In this document: piece after piece, positions 43,811-54,050 of the stretch | Layout: every line of letters starts with the position of its first letter | How positions within the stretch are numbered: the stretch's first letter is position 1 | Assembly: GCF_000151665.1 (NCBI RefSeq) | Contig: NW_013171865.1 | Span: 526,001-590,000, forward strand | Length of the DNA stretch: 64,000 nucleotides | Direction of reading: 5' to 3' | Origin: Blastocystis hominis | Taxonomy: Eukaryota > Sar > Bigyra > Opalinata > Blastocystidae | Notes under the pieces: model-generated | Databases searched by the model: none | Seen by the model: the letters and a program-made list of their open reading frames with translations, nothing else | What the model was told of the DNA's origin: nothing | Translations under genes and position numbers: made by a program

Positions 43811-45423
43811 ATGCCAGTGGTTTCTCGCATAAAAACAAAAATTGTTCCATCTTTTTTGATTGCGATGGCAAAAACAACAAGACAAATCATTGCACTGTTG
43901 GCAGTCATCGCTATTGTGGCAGTTTCTCAAGTGATAACCTTTTTCTACTTTGTGGGTATAACTCAGGTAATCAATGATCACTAGTATTATAACAAACAGA
44001 GCAGTGCGAGTTGGACACAAAACATAGACTCGGTCGTGGAAGTTGAGCAAAAAGACGCAGACGTCAAGACTGTTGCTCCTGAACCGAAAGCCGTACCAAC
44101 TCTACCTCCTATCTTGAACGTTCCAAGAGTTGCAGTTCCTCAACTCTTCACTCAACAAACCATAGCGCCTCCTGTAAAACCAGTTGTCAATTCGCAACGC
44201 TCTATAAACGATTATCATTATCCGGGGAATAAGCGGACCGCTCTAGTGATTGTAGCCTACAATCGTCCCACTTATTTGGAACGCACCATGAATTCTTTAA
44301 TTAGTACACTGAGCTCTCCCCAGAACCATGTTCTTGTCGATATCGTTCTGAGCCAAGATGGCTATCTTCCGATTCTGGACCCGGTGGTGGAAAAGATGAA
44401 AAAGAAAATCCAAACCTCTCTTCCTCAATTCAATTTCACTCACATTCACCACACTCAGGTAATTCGCTCTCCCCCCTTTCTCTGGTAGGAAAACAGGCCT
44501 GGAGATTCAGGATATCACAAACTTGCACGCCACTTCGGTTGGTTTCTGAACCAGATGTTCCTCACCGAGCAGTACGAGCAGGTCATCATCCTCGAAGTCC
44601 GGTCCATTCCTTCTTTCCTCACTTCCAGGACGATCTCGAGGTCTCCCCCGACTTCTTCGAGTACTTCGACGCTACCAGTCCCATCCTCTGGGCCGACCCG
44701 ACTCTCTACTGCGTCAGCGCCTGGAACGACAATGGTCAAGTCACCCATGTGCACGACCCCAGTCAGTTTCTCCTTTCTCTCTCATCGTAGCTCGGCTTTT
44801 CCGCAGCGATTTCTTCCCAGGCCTCGGCTGGATGCTCACGCGGACGCTCTGGGAGGAACTGGGACCGACCTGGCCGGGAGCGTACTGGGATGACTGGCTG
44901 CGCCATCCCAACCAGCGAAAAAACCGCGGGTGCATTCGACCCGAAGTGTCGCGGTCCTACACTTTCGGCGAGATGGGGACGAGCAACTCGCAGTAGGGTC
45001 CGGAGTGAAAGGCGATGGGCTGTAGGTTCTACAGCAAGTTTTTGAAGGGGATAAAGAAAAACGAGGAATTTGTGGAATTCACAAAAATGGATCTGCAGTT
45101 CCTTCTCAAGCAGAACTTCGATCCGATGTGGATCCGAACGATCAACGAGGCGACGGAGGTGACGTCGATCGCGGCGATCCCGAGAAGCAGCACGAAGTCG
45201 TACAAGATTTTCTACGAGTGGGAGAGAGGAGGAAAGAGTGAGGGATAGTGGGTTTTCGGGGAGCGTGCCGTTTATTCGACTGGCGAACGAGCTGCATATC
45301 ATGTCGGACGAGAAGGCGGGCGTGTATCGAACGGCGTATATGGGGGTTGTGGCTGTGCAGACGAAGGGGACGCAGCTGTATCTGGTGCCTCGCTCGGGTC
45401 CTTCGTTTGTTTATTCTAGCTGA
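43811..45423 (+). CDS. MGAT1: GnT-I type N-acetylglucosaminyltransferase (MGAT1-like), 474 aa
   Basis: Golgi type II membrane enzyme that adds the first GlcNAc branch to high-mannose N-glycans. Six introns (29-33 bp) removed, the exons give exactly 475 codons. A signal anchor QIIALLAVIAIVAVSQVITF is followed by a stem region rich in Pro and Val. The catalytic domain begins RTALVIVAYNRPTYLERTMN and contains DSGYHKLARHFGWFLNQMFL, VIILEDDLEVSPDFFEYFDA (metal-binding EDD), LWADPTLYCVSAWNDNGQVT, FFPGLGWMLTRTLWEELGPT, WPGAYWDDWLRHPNQRKNRG and CIRPEVSRSYTFGEMGTSNS. The ATG at 43811 is used; an in-frame one at 43865 would also keep the anchor. TGTTTGTT follows the stop. Confidence 0.92.
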
Positions 45424-45428
45424 TTGCG

Positions 45429-45436
45429 TGTTTGTT
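45429..45436 (+). terminator. TGTTTGTT 3'-end motif of the GnT-I gene
   Basis: Plus-strand TGTTTGTT 5 bases after the TGA stop. Confidence 0.55.
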
Positions 45437-45535
45437 GCTCTCAAACAATGGTTTCTAAATGAATTCAACGCCACTCAACTTGATTCAATCCAATCCAATT
45501 CAATTCAATTCAACCACCAAACATTGCAATTCAAC

Positions 45536-48500
45536 TTAAAGCTTCATTCGCAGCAAGCGATCGTTCTTTTTCAAATCGCCACGACGCCACGATCGGTGCA
45601 CCAGCTCTTCCTCCGTCGGTTTTCGCAGCGTTCCATCGAGATCGCTAATCACCACGCGCTGATTGGCCCCCTTCGAGATGTCCATAAACGCGATTTTGTA
45701 CGTGTGCTGCGCCAATCCATCCGCCATCCTCTCTACGCATCATCCCTTCTCTCCCTTCTCTCCCTACTCTCTCCCACCGGAATGCCCTTCCGCTGAATCC
45801 GCGGCTCCTTCTCTCGTTTCTGCCGATTCACGATCGCCTCCACCTCCTTCATCACCTTCCGCTCGTCCTCTCCTTCCTTCAAAAACACGAATTTCGGCAG
45901 ATGCGCCGGCACTTTCCCCGCCTTCCGACGATCCTCATAGCGATAGCTCTGCGGCGGGAAGTCGCGATAGTCGTAGTTCCACGGCGACTCCTTCTCCTCC
46001 ATCGCATCCACGCCCTCCGCCGCGAACGTTCCCTCCTTCTGATGCCGCGGACGGTCCTGCATCAACCGCAGAATCGCGTACACGCGCCGCTCGTCGAACC
46101 CGAACGACTGGCTGATCTCCCGCGGGGACACTCCGCGCTGGTACATCGCGTACATCATCTGCCGGTCCTTTTCGTGCACGTAGACCTGGTCGGAATACTC
46201 CAACGCGTCCACGATGTGTCCTTCTCCGATCACTTCCGATTCCTCCTCCGGCAAAACCGACGCCGCCTCTTCGCCGTCTTGATCGAAACGCTCCATTAAA
46301 CGGCTGAACGCGTCGCTCAGATCCGCCGGAGCCGAAGACACAGGCGTTTCATCCATCGTGGTGAACGTGGTTTTGAACGGACTCGACTCCGATTCCCCGG
46401 ATTCATCCTTGGGCGTTTCGCCCTCGGTTTTGGCAGTTTCACCTTCGGTTTTGGCAGTTTCACCTTCGGTTTTGGCAGTTTCACCCTCCGCCTTGGCAGT
46501 TTCACCCTCCGCCTTGGGCGTTTCACCTTCGGTTTTGGGCGTTTCACCCTCACTCTTGGGCGTTTCACCCTCCGCCTTCTCGGTTTGATCCTGCTTGGCC
46601 TTCTCGGCCTCCTCGGCGCGCTTCTGCAGCTGCTCGATGACTTTCTCCGCGCGCTGTCGCGCCTCCCTGGCCTGCAGCAGCTCCTCGGGGAGCAGCTGGT
46701 CCTCGGGGGCCTCGTGCGCCTCGAAGGTCCCCATCAGATAGCGCTCGATGCCGTCCTCCGAGTCCAGCCCCAAGTCCTGCAGCATTTTCTCCGGGTGTTC
46801 CACCGAGTAGCCGCTCAGCAGATTGCTCACCAGCTCGGCATCGCCCGCTCGCGCCTTCCATCCTGCCAGGTAGCGCTTCGCGAACACTTCGTCGCTCACA
46901 TCGCTCGGCTGCCCCACCGCGCGGCGCGCAGCGGCCATGTCCTCCGACGTAATCACCGTGTTCTTCAGCTTCGCTTCCTCGCCAGGCTTGACCTCCGTGT
47001 GGTTCATCAGATGCTCGAACTGACTCATAAATCGCTTCTTGTCGCGCGCGAAGTCCGCCACTTCCTGACGGTTGGTCCGCCAGGCGAACTTCACGTCGCC
47101 CTCCTTTGTGAGCGCCATTTCGTAGTCCTCGAGCGGCTTTTTGGGGTCGCGAAGCAGCGTGTCCATCTCCGCATCCACGGTGTATTTCGCGTCCACCGCA
47201 TCCACGCGCTCCTCCTTCGTCAGCGACTCCACCGTTCGATCGAAGTTCTCCTCCAGCTCCTTCGGCTCGCTCTGCTCAAACAGCGCGCTGCTCAACGCAG
47301 CGTCTTCCTCGTCCTCGTCCTCCTCCTCCGCGTTTTCCATCTTCTCTCTCATCGCTCTCTCTTCCTCCTCCTTCTCCTCCGCTTCCTCCATCTCCGGAGA
47401 GATCATTCGGACTTTCCCGCTGTACAGACCCGCCGCTTCCTTCGAAGACAGTCGGCGCAAGCGGTCAAACAGAAGAACGTCGCGACCCAGCGAGGCGCGC
47501 GCCGCCGGACTCAGAGACGACGGCACATGGTCGAAATGAGCGATCTGCTCCGCCTGCTCCTGCGCTGACGGCAGACGCGTGGATTCCGTGTATCCATGGC
47601 GATATTCGTACAACGAAGCAGCGTTCCCGCGGGAAGGGAACGGCTTCCCGCTCTTGGCTAAGAGATAATCCAGATCGAAGTCTTCGTAGGCGGTCTCGCG
47701 CAGCTTGTCCAGTTCTTGCCGCCTCGCTTGGTACAGTTTTTCGAGCGGAATCGAATACACGTCCATGCTGTCGAGCGAGGAATCCACCTGCTTCGCCGCT
47801 TTGGGGATTACTTCGCGACGATGTTTTGTCTGTTTGGAAGAAGAAGAAGGCGAGTAGAGATATTCATCGCTCGCCAATTCCGAGCCCTTCGAATTCTTCG
47901 ACGAATTCAACGCGCGATTCAGCGAGCGAAGCACGAGTTGATGCTCCTTCTTGATTCTTCTCGCCTCTTCTGCAGCGTCCTTCTCGATCGGGTACTCCAA
48001 TTCCCCGGCGTCGCGCATGCGATGCAGCTCGCGCAGTCGCGAATCGATCGCTTCGATTCGATGCGTGTCCACCCACGGCGCAGCGTTATCAAACTCGCGA
48101 TTATCGTAGCCTCGCTCGAGCTGCAGATACTGGCGACGAACACGCCGATCTTCCACGGACCGAGCCAACATTTCCAGCTCCAAATCCAACTGGATGTCGC
48201 TTCCTGCGTGCAGAGCCGATCCTTCGATCCAATCGCCGATCTGCTTCATGGCGATCAGACCGTCCACGTCCGCAGACTCGTCGCCCTGATTGGGATCATC
48301 CGACAGATTTCCCAGCGCTTTCGGGTCCAATTCCATTTCGTCTTCATGGATCTCTTCATTCTTGCCAATCTCTTCCATTTCATCCTTTCCTTCTCCTTCT
48401 CCTCCTTCTCCTCCTTCATAGTAGTAATAATCATCCATTTCATTCGGCTCCAATTCCGCTTTCATCTCCAAAGAATCGCTAAAGTCTGGGTCTTGCAACT

Positions 48501-49243
48501 CTCGTCTCGTCACATCTGTGTGGTAAAACAAGGGCGTGTGGTTCGTATATCCATACATCCGATCATTCGTATAGAAAAACCCATCCTTGTTCATCTCTTG
48601 CTCGTCTTTGGGAGGAAGATGCTCTTCCACCGTTACTTCGTTCCCATTTGCATCCTTTCCGATCACTCGGTGAACAGTGGGAAGCTTGTTTTCCACTCTT
48701 TCACTAAACACGGGAGTCGGGGGATAAGCGTCCAATTTATCTGGCGTTAAGTGAAGCAGGAACTTACGAGGGTCCAGATCGTCTTCTGTCAACGGGTGAT
48801 TATCCACAAGACGAGTCAACGTCTTTTGCTTCTTCTTCCCCTTCAATTCCAACGCCTCCTTCGAACCCTTCGCATCCTTCTTTCCTCCCTTCTTTGGAGC
48901 TGTTTCTTCTCTCTTTTCCTCACTCGCTACAACGGCAGCAGCCATTTCCTGCTTCGGCTCACCAGGCGGGTTAAGATTCACTTTTTCCTTCTTTTTATTA
49001 TTCTTTCTTCTCTGTCGAGGAGGTTGCTTCTTTATCGCAGACTCTGAAGTGCTATTTTGAGCAACATTGCTCGTAGCAGCAGCAGCAACTGTCTCTCCTT
49101 TCTGAACGACATCCGTAGATAGAAAACGACGAACAGGATAACATCTCGCTGTTGTCAAAGCTGCTTTCGCCAATCTGGGTATTCCCCTCAGAATAATCTA
49201 CAAATTCGATCACTACAACAATAATGTGTACCCCTGAACTCAT
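45536..49243 (-). CDS. Large mitochondrial protein with an mS45/Bot1-type domain, 1212 aa
   Basis: Probable mitoribosomal small-subunit protein. Two introns (34 bp near the start, 35 bp near the end) leave exactly 1213 codons. The N-terminus SGIILRGIPRLAKAALTTAR and CYPVRRFLSTDVV looks like a targeting sequence. The long middle is charged and largely disordered, with acidic runs and a heptad series (GETPKTE, GETAKAE; about 46410-46580). The diagnostic part is near residues 1030-1090: ALEYSDQVYVHEKDRQMMYA, MYQRGVSPREISQSFGFDER and RVYAILRLMQD, the helix-turn pattern of the Bot1p/mS45 family. The C-terminus has SYRYEDRRKAGKVPAHLPKF and RVVISDLDGTLRKPTEEE. The usual family length is about 300-400 aa, so this is a greatly expanded member. 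Confidence 0.75.
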
Positions 49244-49406
49244 CGGCAGAAATAATAAACAACGAGAATAGTCAAACTACTCCCTTCCACCTTTTCCAGA
49301 ATTCTTGCCTATTTTTGTCACCCTCAATTTCTGGCAATTCAAACGAGATTTCTTTTTGAATTGAATATTTTCGTTATCAAGACTCCTAGATTCGTTCAAG
49401 AAAAGG

Positions 49407-49988
49407 ATGATAAGCAAGGTTCTACGAGAGGTACTAGTTCACTTGTTTGCTCTATCTCAGATAATCTCTGAATTGAATGAAATTATTCAGGCAGTTTCAC
49501 TACCTTTTTTAACTGGTATCTCCACCGGACTATGCTTTTTGTTTCTATTTTCATTGTGTTCTTTTGAGTCGTCTTCCATATAGTTATCCTGGAGAACCAA
49601 AGCCAGGATTCTTTGATTCTGAAGAAAACGCAGAAGATGATAGTATCAATAGGAAGGAAAGTGTCAAGGGAGCAAGAAGTCAAGAAAACGGACCAAAGAA
49701 TATCAATACCTGGCTCAATCTGGTTACCTTTTTTGTTATCGGATGGATCATTCTCAAGATTGTAAGTAAAGGTAAGCATTTCTTCATCGAGCAATCTTTA
49801 GAATATAAGGTTTCTATTTCTTCCCTGTTATATTCGATCTTCCCAAAGGAATCCCGCCTTATGAGTTGTATGTACCATACAATTGCTCGCCGATAGTACA
49901 GATCTGTTTGTATCCTGTTATTGTACCTTTTCCGTTTTTGTTGAATAACCGCGATTTGACTTCTTTCTCTAATAAAAATGAATCCTGA
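49407..49988 (+). CDS. Two-segment membrane protein, up to 161 aa
   Basis: Three introns (30, 28 and 38 bp) give exactly 162 codons up to the TGA at 49986. Segment one is FLTGISTGLCFLFLFSFYPG; a charged loop (FFDSEENAEDDSINRKES) follows; segment two is LVTFFVIGWIILKIV. The C-terminal part DLPKGIPPYELYVPYNCSPI has a conserved look, but I cannot name the family. The last codons overlap the first 11 bases of the NDUFA8 CDS, so the true 3' end may lie earlier, at a polyadenylation site near the TGTTTGTA at about 49,907. The start is the first ATG after the divergent mS45-like gene. Confidence 0.55.
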
Positions 49989-50337
49989 AACCCCTGTTCC
50001 CCAGTACATCCCCACCGCAGCCGACCTGTTCGCCGCTGCTCCTATCATAGAGCAAAGATGCTCTGAGAAGAACATTGCTTTTATGGAGTGCAAATCGAAA
50101 TGTGAACACCCCAAAGAGTGTCTCGAGCAGGCTCACGATGTTCAGGATTGTGTATTGGATACGTATGTGGCTTCCTGCTTTTTCTAGTGTAGTTTTGCCG
50201 TTATTAAGGAAAGATGCCCTGTTGAGTGGAGTGCATTCACTGCTTGTATGGATAAGTACAATACTCGTCTGGAGGATTGCCGTAGAACGCAAAAGAAATT
50301 TATGGCGTGTTGGAATAAACCAGAAGTAAAGGCGTAA
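49978..50337 (+). CDS. NDUFA8: Complex I subunit NDUFA8 (twin CX9C), 109 aa
   Basis: Accessory subunit of respiratory complex I on the intermembrane-space side. One 30-bp intron (GTATGTG...TAGTGTAG) leaves exactly 110 codons. Four CX9C units are visible: CSEKNIAFMEC, CLEQAHDVQDC, CPVEWSAFTAC and CRRTQKKFMAC, which pair as two CHCH domains, the layout of NDUFA8/PGIV. There is no cleavable presequence, as expected for the Mia40 import route. It is shorter than the animal protein (172 aa) because the C-terminal tail is absent. Presence of this subunit argues that the organelle keeps complex I. Confidence 0.88.
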
Positions 50338-50839
50338 TTTGAATTAGCATTCTTTGTGAATACACATAATGTTTACCCTATTGTTGAGGTTTGTGAATCA
50401 TCACAGATTCTTTCCATTTATCGGATTTTTTGCACATATATCGGATTGTGCTAGTGTTTACTGCGAAAAAGCGGAAAAGGAGACTTTTGTTCTCTGTTTG
50501 GACTATTCACTTTATTTGTATGAGATTGTGTGCATTAGGAGAGTTCAATACTGAACATTTGCAGAGAGGCTATTCAATGATGAGAGTAACCAGGTTTCAA
50601 TCCACTTTTGTGGAAAAGATGTGTTTCGGGAGACGAAAGCAATCGAGCGATTATGTTGGATGGTAGAGTAGCTGGTTTGGCTCATTTTTGTGGATATTGT
50701 GTATTAAGCGAAGAAAGGGACAAATAATAAAGTAGATACTATTTTGAGCTGTTGTTACATTGGAATTATCCAAACAAACATTGATATACAGCAAACAGAA
50801 AGCAAAAACAGCAGTCAGCACGAAACAAACAGATTACGC
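50338..50839. other. Intergenic stretch with a possible short coding exon
   Basis: No firm gene. On the plus strand ERLFNDESNQVSIHFCGKDV and FRETKAIERLCWM (about 50,566-50,665) read like a coding exon, but no start exon or splice partner could be placed. The rest is AT-rich. Confidence 0.35.
50824..50831 (-). terminator. TGTTTGTT 3'-end motif of the 51-52.8-kb gene
   Basis: Minus-strand TGTTTGTT 8 bases past the TGA. Confidence 0.5.
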
Positions 50840-52807
50840 TCATTCAGAGGTCGGATTCTCAGGCACACCCTTCTCCAGAGGCTTTTCTTCGTGTTCTTTG
50901 CCCGTTGCTTCAGCAGGCTTCTCTTCTGCTATAGTTTCTTTCGGCTCTTCCTTGGGCTCTTCCTTCAGCTCTTCTTTCGGCTCTTCTTTCGGCTCTTCTT
51001 TCGGCTCTTCTTTCGGCTCTTCTTTCGGCTCTTCTTTCGGTTCTTCTTTCGGTTCTTCTTTCGGCTCTTCTTTCAGCTCTTCCTTAGGTTCTTCTTTGGG
51101 CTCTTCCTTCAGCTCTTCTTTCGGCTCTTCTTTCGGCTCTTCCTTGAGTTCTTCTTTGGGTGCCTCTACTGGCTTCTCTTTCTCATCATCAATCGCTTCA
51201 GGCTTCTTCTCTTCTTTAGGTTCTTCCTTGAGTTCTTCTTTCGGCTCTTCTTTCGGCTCTTCCTTACGCGCCTCTACTGGCTTTTCTTCTTTCTCGTCAT
51301 CAATCGCCTCGGGTTTCTCCTCCTTGGGCTCTTCCTTCAGCTCTTCTTTCGCCTCTTCTTTCGGCTCTTCCTTGGGAGCCTCTACTGGCTTCTCCCCTTT
51401 CTCGTCATCAATCGCTTCAGGCTTCTCTTCCTTCGGCTTTTCTTCCTCATCAATCGCCTCCAGTTTTTCTTCCTTCGGCTTTTCTTCTTTCTCGTCATCA
51501 ATCGCTTCGGGTTTCTCTTCCTTAAGCTCTTCTTTGGGCTCTTCCACTGGCTTCTCCCCTTTCTCATCATCAATCGCTTCAGGCTTCTTCTCTTCTTCCT
51601 TCGGCTTCTCCTCCTCCTTTTCTTCTTCTTCCTCATCATCAATCGCCTCGGGCTGCTTCGCATCGTAATCCAGTAATTCCTGCTTCCATCGCATCAGCGC
51701 CATCGGCAAATCGTTCAAATCGGCGGGCTGCAATCCCATCAACTCCACAGCTCGCTCCGCTCCCTCCACCTTCAACACACCCTCATTCACCGACACAGCG
51801 CGCAGCTGACGAATATTCAATGCTCCCCATCGGTTCAGATGGAACCACTGTCGCTTCCACTTGAAGCAGTCACTGCCCACATACACAATCGTGCCGTGCT
51901 TCTTTCCCTTTTCGTTCTTCTTCACACACTTAATTCCCATCAAGAGTCGATTTCGCATATTCGTGTCTACACTCAATTCCCTTTTTTTGACGCCTACAGC
52001 GAGCATTCTCCTCGGCGATTTGTCTCTGTCTCTCCGCCTCTTCCCGAGCCTTTCGCTCTTCCTCTTCTCTCTGCAATCGTTCCGCTTCTTCGCGAGCCTT
52101 TCGCTCTTCTTCTTCTCTTCGGAGTCGTTCCGCTTCTTCACGAGCCTTTCGCTCCGCTTCTTCCTTGGCTTTCCGCTCCGCTTCTTCACGAGCCTTTCGC
52201 TCCGCTTCTTCTTGTGCCTTTCTCTTTTCTTCTTGTGCTTTGAACAACTCCTCGATCTTAGCTAGCTCGTCGTTTCGGAATGCGTCATTTTCGAGCTCCA
52301 AATTGTTATATTCGACCTTTTTCATAATCGGTTTACGGGCTTTAGCCTTTGCATTTATGGTGTTCCTAAGGGCAGCGCGTCGATCCATTTCCTCAAGTAC
52401 TTTCGCTGCCTCCTCGTTTGCTTTCTCGGATTTTATACGCAGCTCTTCCTCTTCCTGTTGTTGCTTAATTGCTCTCTCCTCTCGCTCCTTACGCAACAGC
52501 TCCTCATCTCTTTCTCTTCTCTTTTGCAACTCCTTTAAATGCTCCCGATTTGCCCTGATTTGATCACGTTCTTAAAATAACCATCCCCTAATGATTAATC
52601 CTACCTTCCATCTCCATTAGCTGCTCATCTGAATCATCGCTAAGGTCGTCTTCCACTTTGTTGAGCACTGGAATATAATCCTAGTGATTACGACACCTAT
52701 TTTCAGATTACCTCATCAATTTTGTTTTTACAATTCTTCTTATGCTCCTCCATATCAATAGTCCTTATCTTTTCACCACACTGTGAACATTGCACGAAAA
52801 TATCCAT
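50840..52807 (-). CDS. C2HC zinc-finger, coiled-coil and acidic-repeat protein, 623 aa
   Basis: Three introns (31, 34 and 31 bp) leave exactly 624 codons. The first exon has a zinc-finger-like CSQCGEKIRTIDMEEHKKNC. Next is a long charged coiled coil with KAREEAERLRREEEE units (about residues 60-235). A compact domain follows, TNMRNRLLMGIKCVKKNEKG, GTIVYVGSDCFKWKRQWFHL, NRWGALNIRQLRAVSVNEGV, which I cannot assign. The C-terminal third is an acidic low-complexity array of PKEE(P/L) and KPEAIDDEK units down to the stop. TGTTTGTT follows (50824-50831). Function is unknown. Confidence 0.75.
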
Positions 52808-52906
52808 ATCGATTCTATTTCGATTAGTGTCTAATTAAAAAATGTACTTTGGCTTCACAAGAAATACGACAAAAATACAATTAACAACAATAAAAAATGA
52901 AAAAAA

Positions 52907-52978
52907 GGGCCTACACGGGAATCGAACCCGTGACCTCTCGCACCCTAAGCGAGAATCATACCACTAGACCAGCAGGCC
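52907..52978 (-). tRNA. tRNA-Pro(AGG)
   Basis: 72-base cloverleaf without intron. Acceptor stem GGCCTGC/GTAGGCC, D arm TGGTCTAGTGGTATGA, anticodon stem TCTCGC/GCGAGA with loop TTAGGGT (anticodon AGG, read as inosine-GG), T arm ACGGGTTCGATTCCCGT. The anticodon arm is the same as in other eukaryotic tRNA-Pro. No CCA is encoded. Confidence 0.95.
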
Positions 52979-53048
52979 TCGAAGAATGGGTGATATTTTT
53001 ACTACAAACCACTTTGACTCGCAATCAACTCATTGCCTATAGAAAGAC

Positions 53049-53353
53049 ATGTCCGCGGAAGACAAAGTGAATTCGGAATTTATTGCATCGGTGTATGGTA
53101 AACCGGTCATTATCGGACTCTTTACTGGAGTTATCTACAAGGGTATAAGATTCGTGTTATTGCTTGACATATTTAGGAATCTTGGGAAGTTTAGATGGCT
53201 TTCTGAACGTAGTTTTGGAACAGGCTGAGGAGTATAACGATGGAAAGTTCGTTGCTCGCTTTAATGACTGCTTCCTGCGTGGTAATAACAGTAAGGAATA
53301 TACTCGAAGCTCAAGCTCTAGTAATGTACATTGCTCCAAATGATGAGATTTAA
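53049..53353 (+). CDS. LSM6: LSm6, U6 snRNP and mRNA-decay Sm-like protein, 79 aa
   Basis: Member of the LSm2-8 ring on U6 snRNA and of the LSm1-7 decay ring. Introns of 34 and 31 bp leave exactly 80 codons, the normal LSm6 length. Sm1 motif: SVYGKPVIIGLFTGVIYKGI, LGSLDGFLNVVLEQAEEYND; Sm2 motif: FLRGNN followed by IMYIAPNDEI. The ATG at 53049 gives the usual short N-terminus. TGTTTGTT lies at 53379-53386. Confidence 0.95.
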
Positions 53354-53378
53354 GTGTCGTATGGGATGTTTTACTAAT

Positions 53379-53386
53379 TGTTTGTT
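53379..53386 (+). terminator. TGTTTGTT 3'-end motif of LSM6
   Basis: Plus-strand TGTTTGTT 25 bases after the TAA stop. Confidence 0.55.
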
Positions 53387-53398
53387 TGGAAAATAGAT

Positions 53399-53758
53399 CG
53401 CTTTCGTTGAATTGGACAGTTTTCGTTTGCCATTATGTATTGCAAGTAAAAAAGCCGTTTTTATAAATCTCTTCTAGATCTATTGCCCTTAGATATGATA
53501 GGAACAATTCCATAGATTCCCAAAGAATGTGATATTCCCGCGGCAAGACTTGTAACTACCTTTCCCCATGATACTCATTATTTCTTTTCTTTCTCTCATG
53601 AGAAAGGTAGGTATTGAAATGGTTTTCTTGCGCTTGCGACTGAGCTAACTGCTTCCCAGTTATCTCTTATGAAAGTGCAAATAGTGTTATCCTTGATGTT
53701 GAGCCTCCTTGCTTTGTGGCAGGGAGGGTTTTTGGATGGGAGTATAACGTTATGTAGA
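53399..53758 (+). CDS. Possible small spliced gene, unresolved
   Basis: Plus-strand stretches IAFVELDSFRLPLCIA, IPKECDIPAARLVTTFPHDT plus HYFFSFSHEK, and SYESANSVILDVEPPCFVAG plus RVFGWEYNVM look coding and are separated by intron-like borders (GTAAAAA...TCTTCTAG and GTAGGTA...TTCCCAG). No start Met is in frame, and an in-frame TAG near 53,515 is not removed by any short intron that I can place. It may be a real gene with an unusual exon layout or a decayed one. The rest of 53354-54050 is AT-rich without features. Confidence 0.3.
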
Positions 53759-54050
53759 TTTTGCAGTAAGAAGGAGTAAGTGGAGTCGCCTTGGTTTTTT
53801 GTTTTTGTTGTTTTGTGAACAAGGATGAACTAGCAGTTTGCCGTTTACCCGACAGACAGACCCGTGGTGAAAAGCAAGCGTTCTGAAGTTCACATTAGTG
53901 TGTGTTGAGCGAGTCTAATGGTTTTTAGGTTTTTTCTTTTTCTTTCTCTTTGTTAACAAATACCACATACAATCAATCAATCAATTGTTATTATTATGTT
54001 CAACAAGCTGGTAATTTACCATATATCTACGTTGAACTCTCCCTCCACAC

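Noticed and set aside
50744-51676. Two plus-strand ORFs rich in Phe/Leu and Ser/Gly
   Set aside because: Complements of the acidic PKEE repeat.
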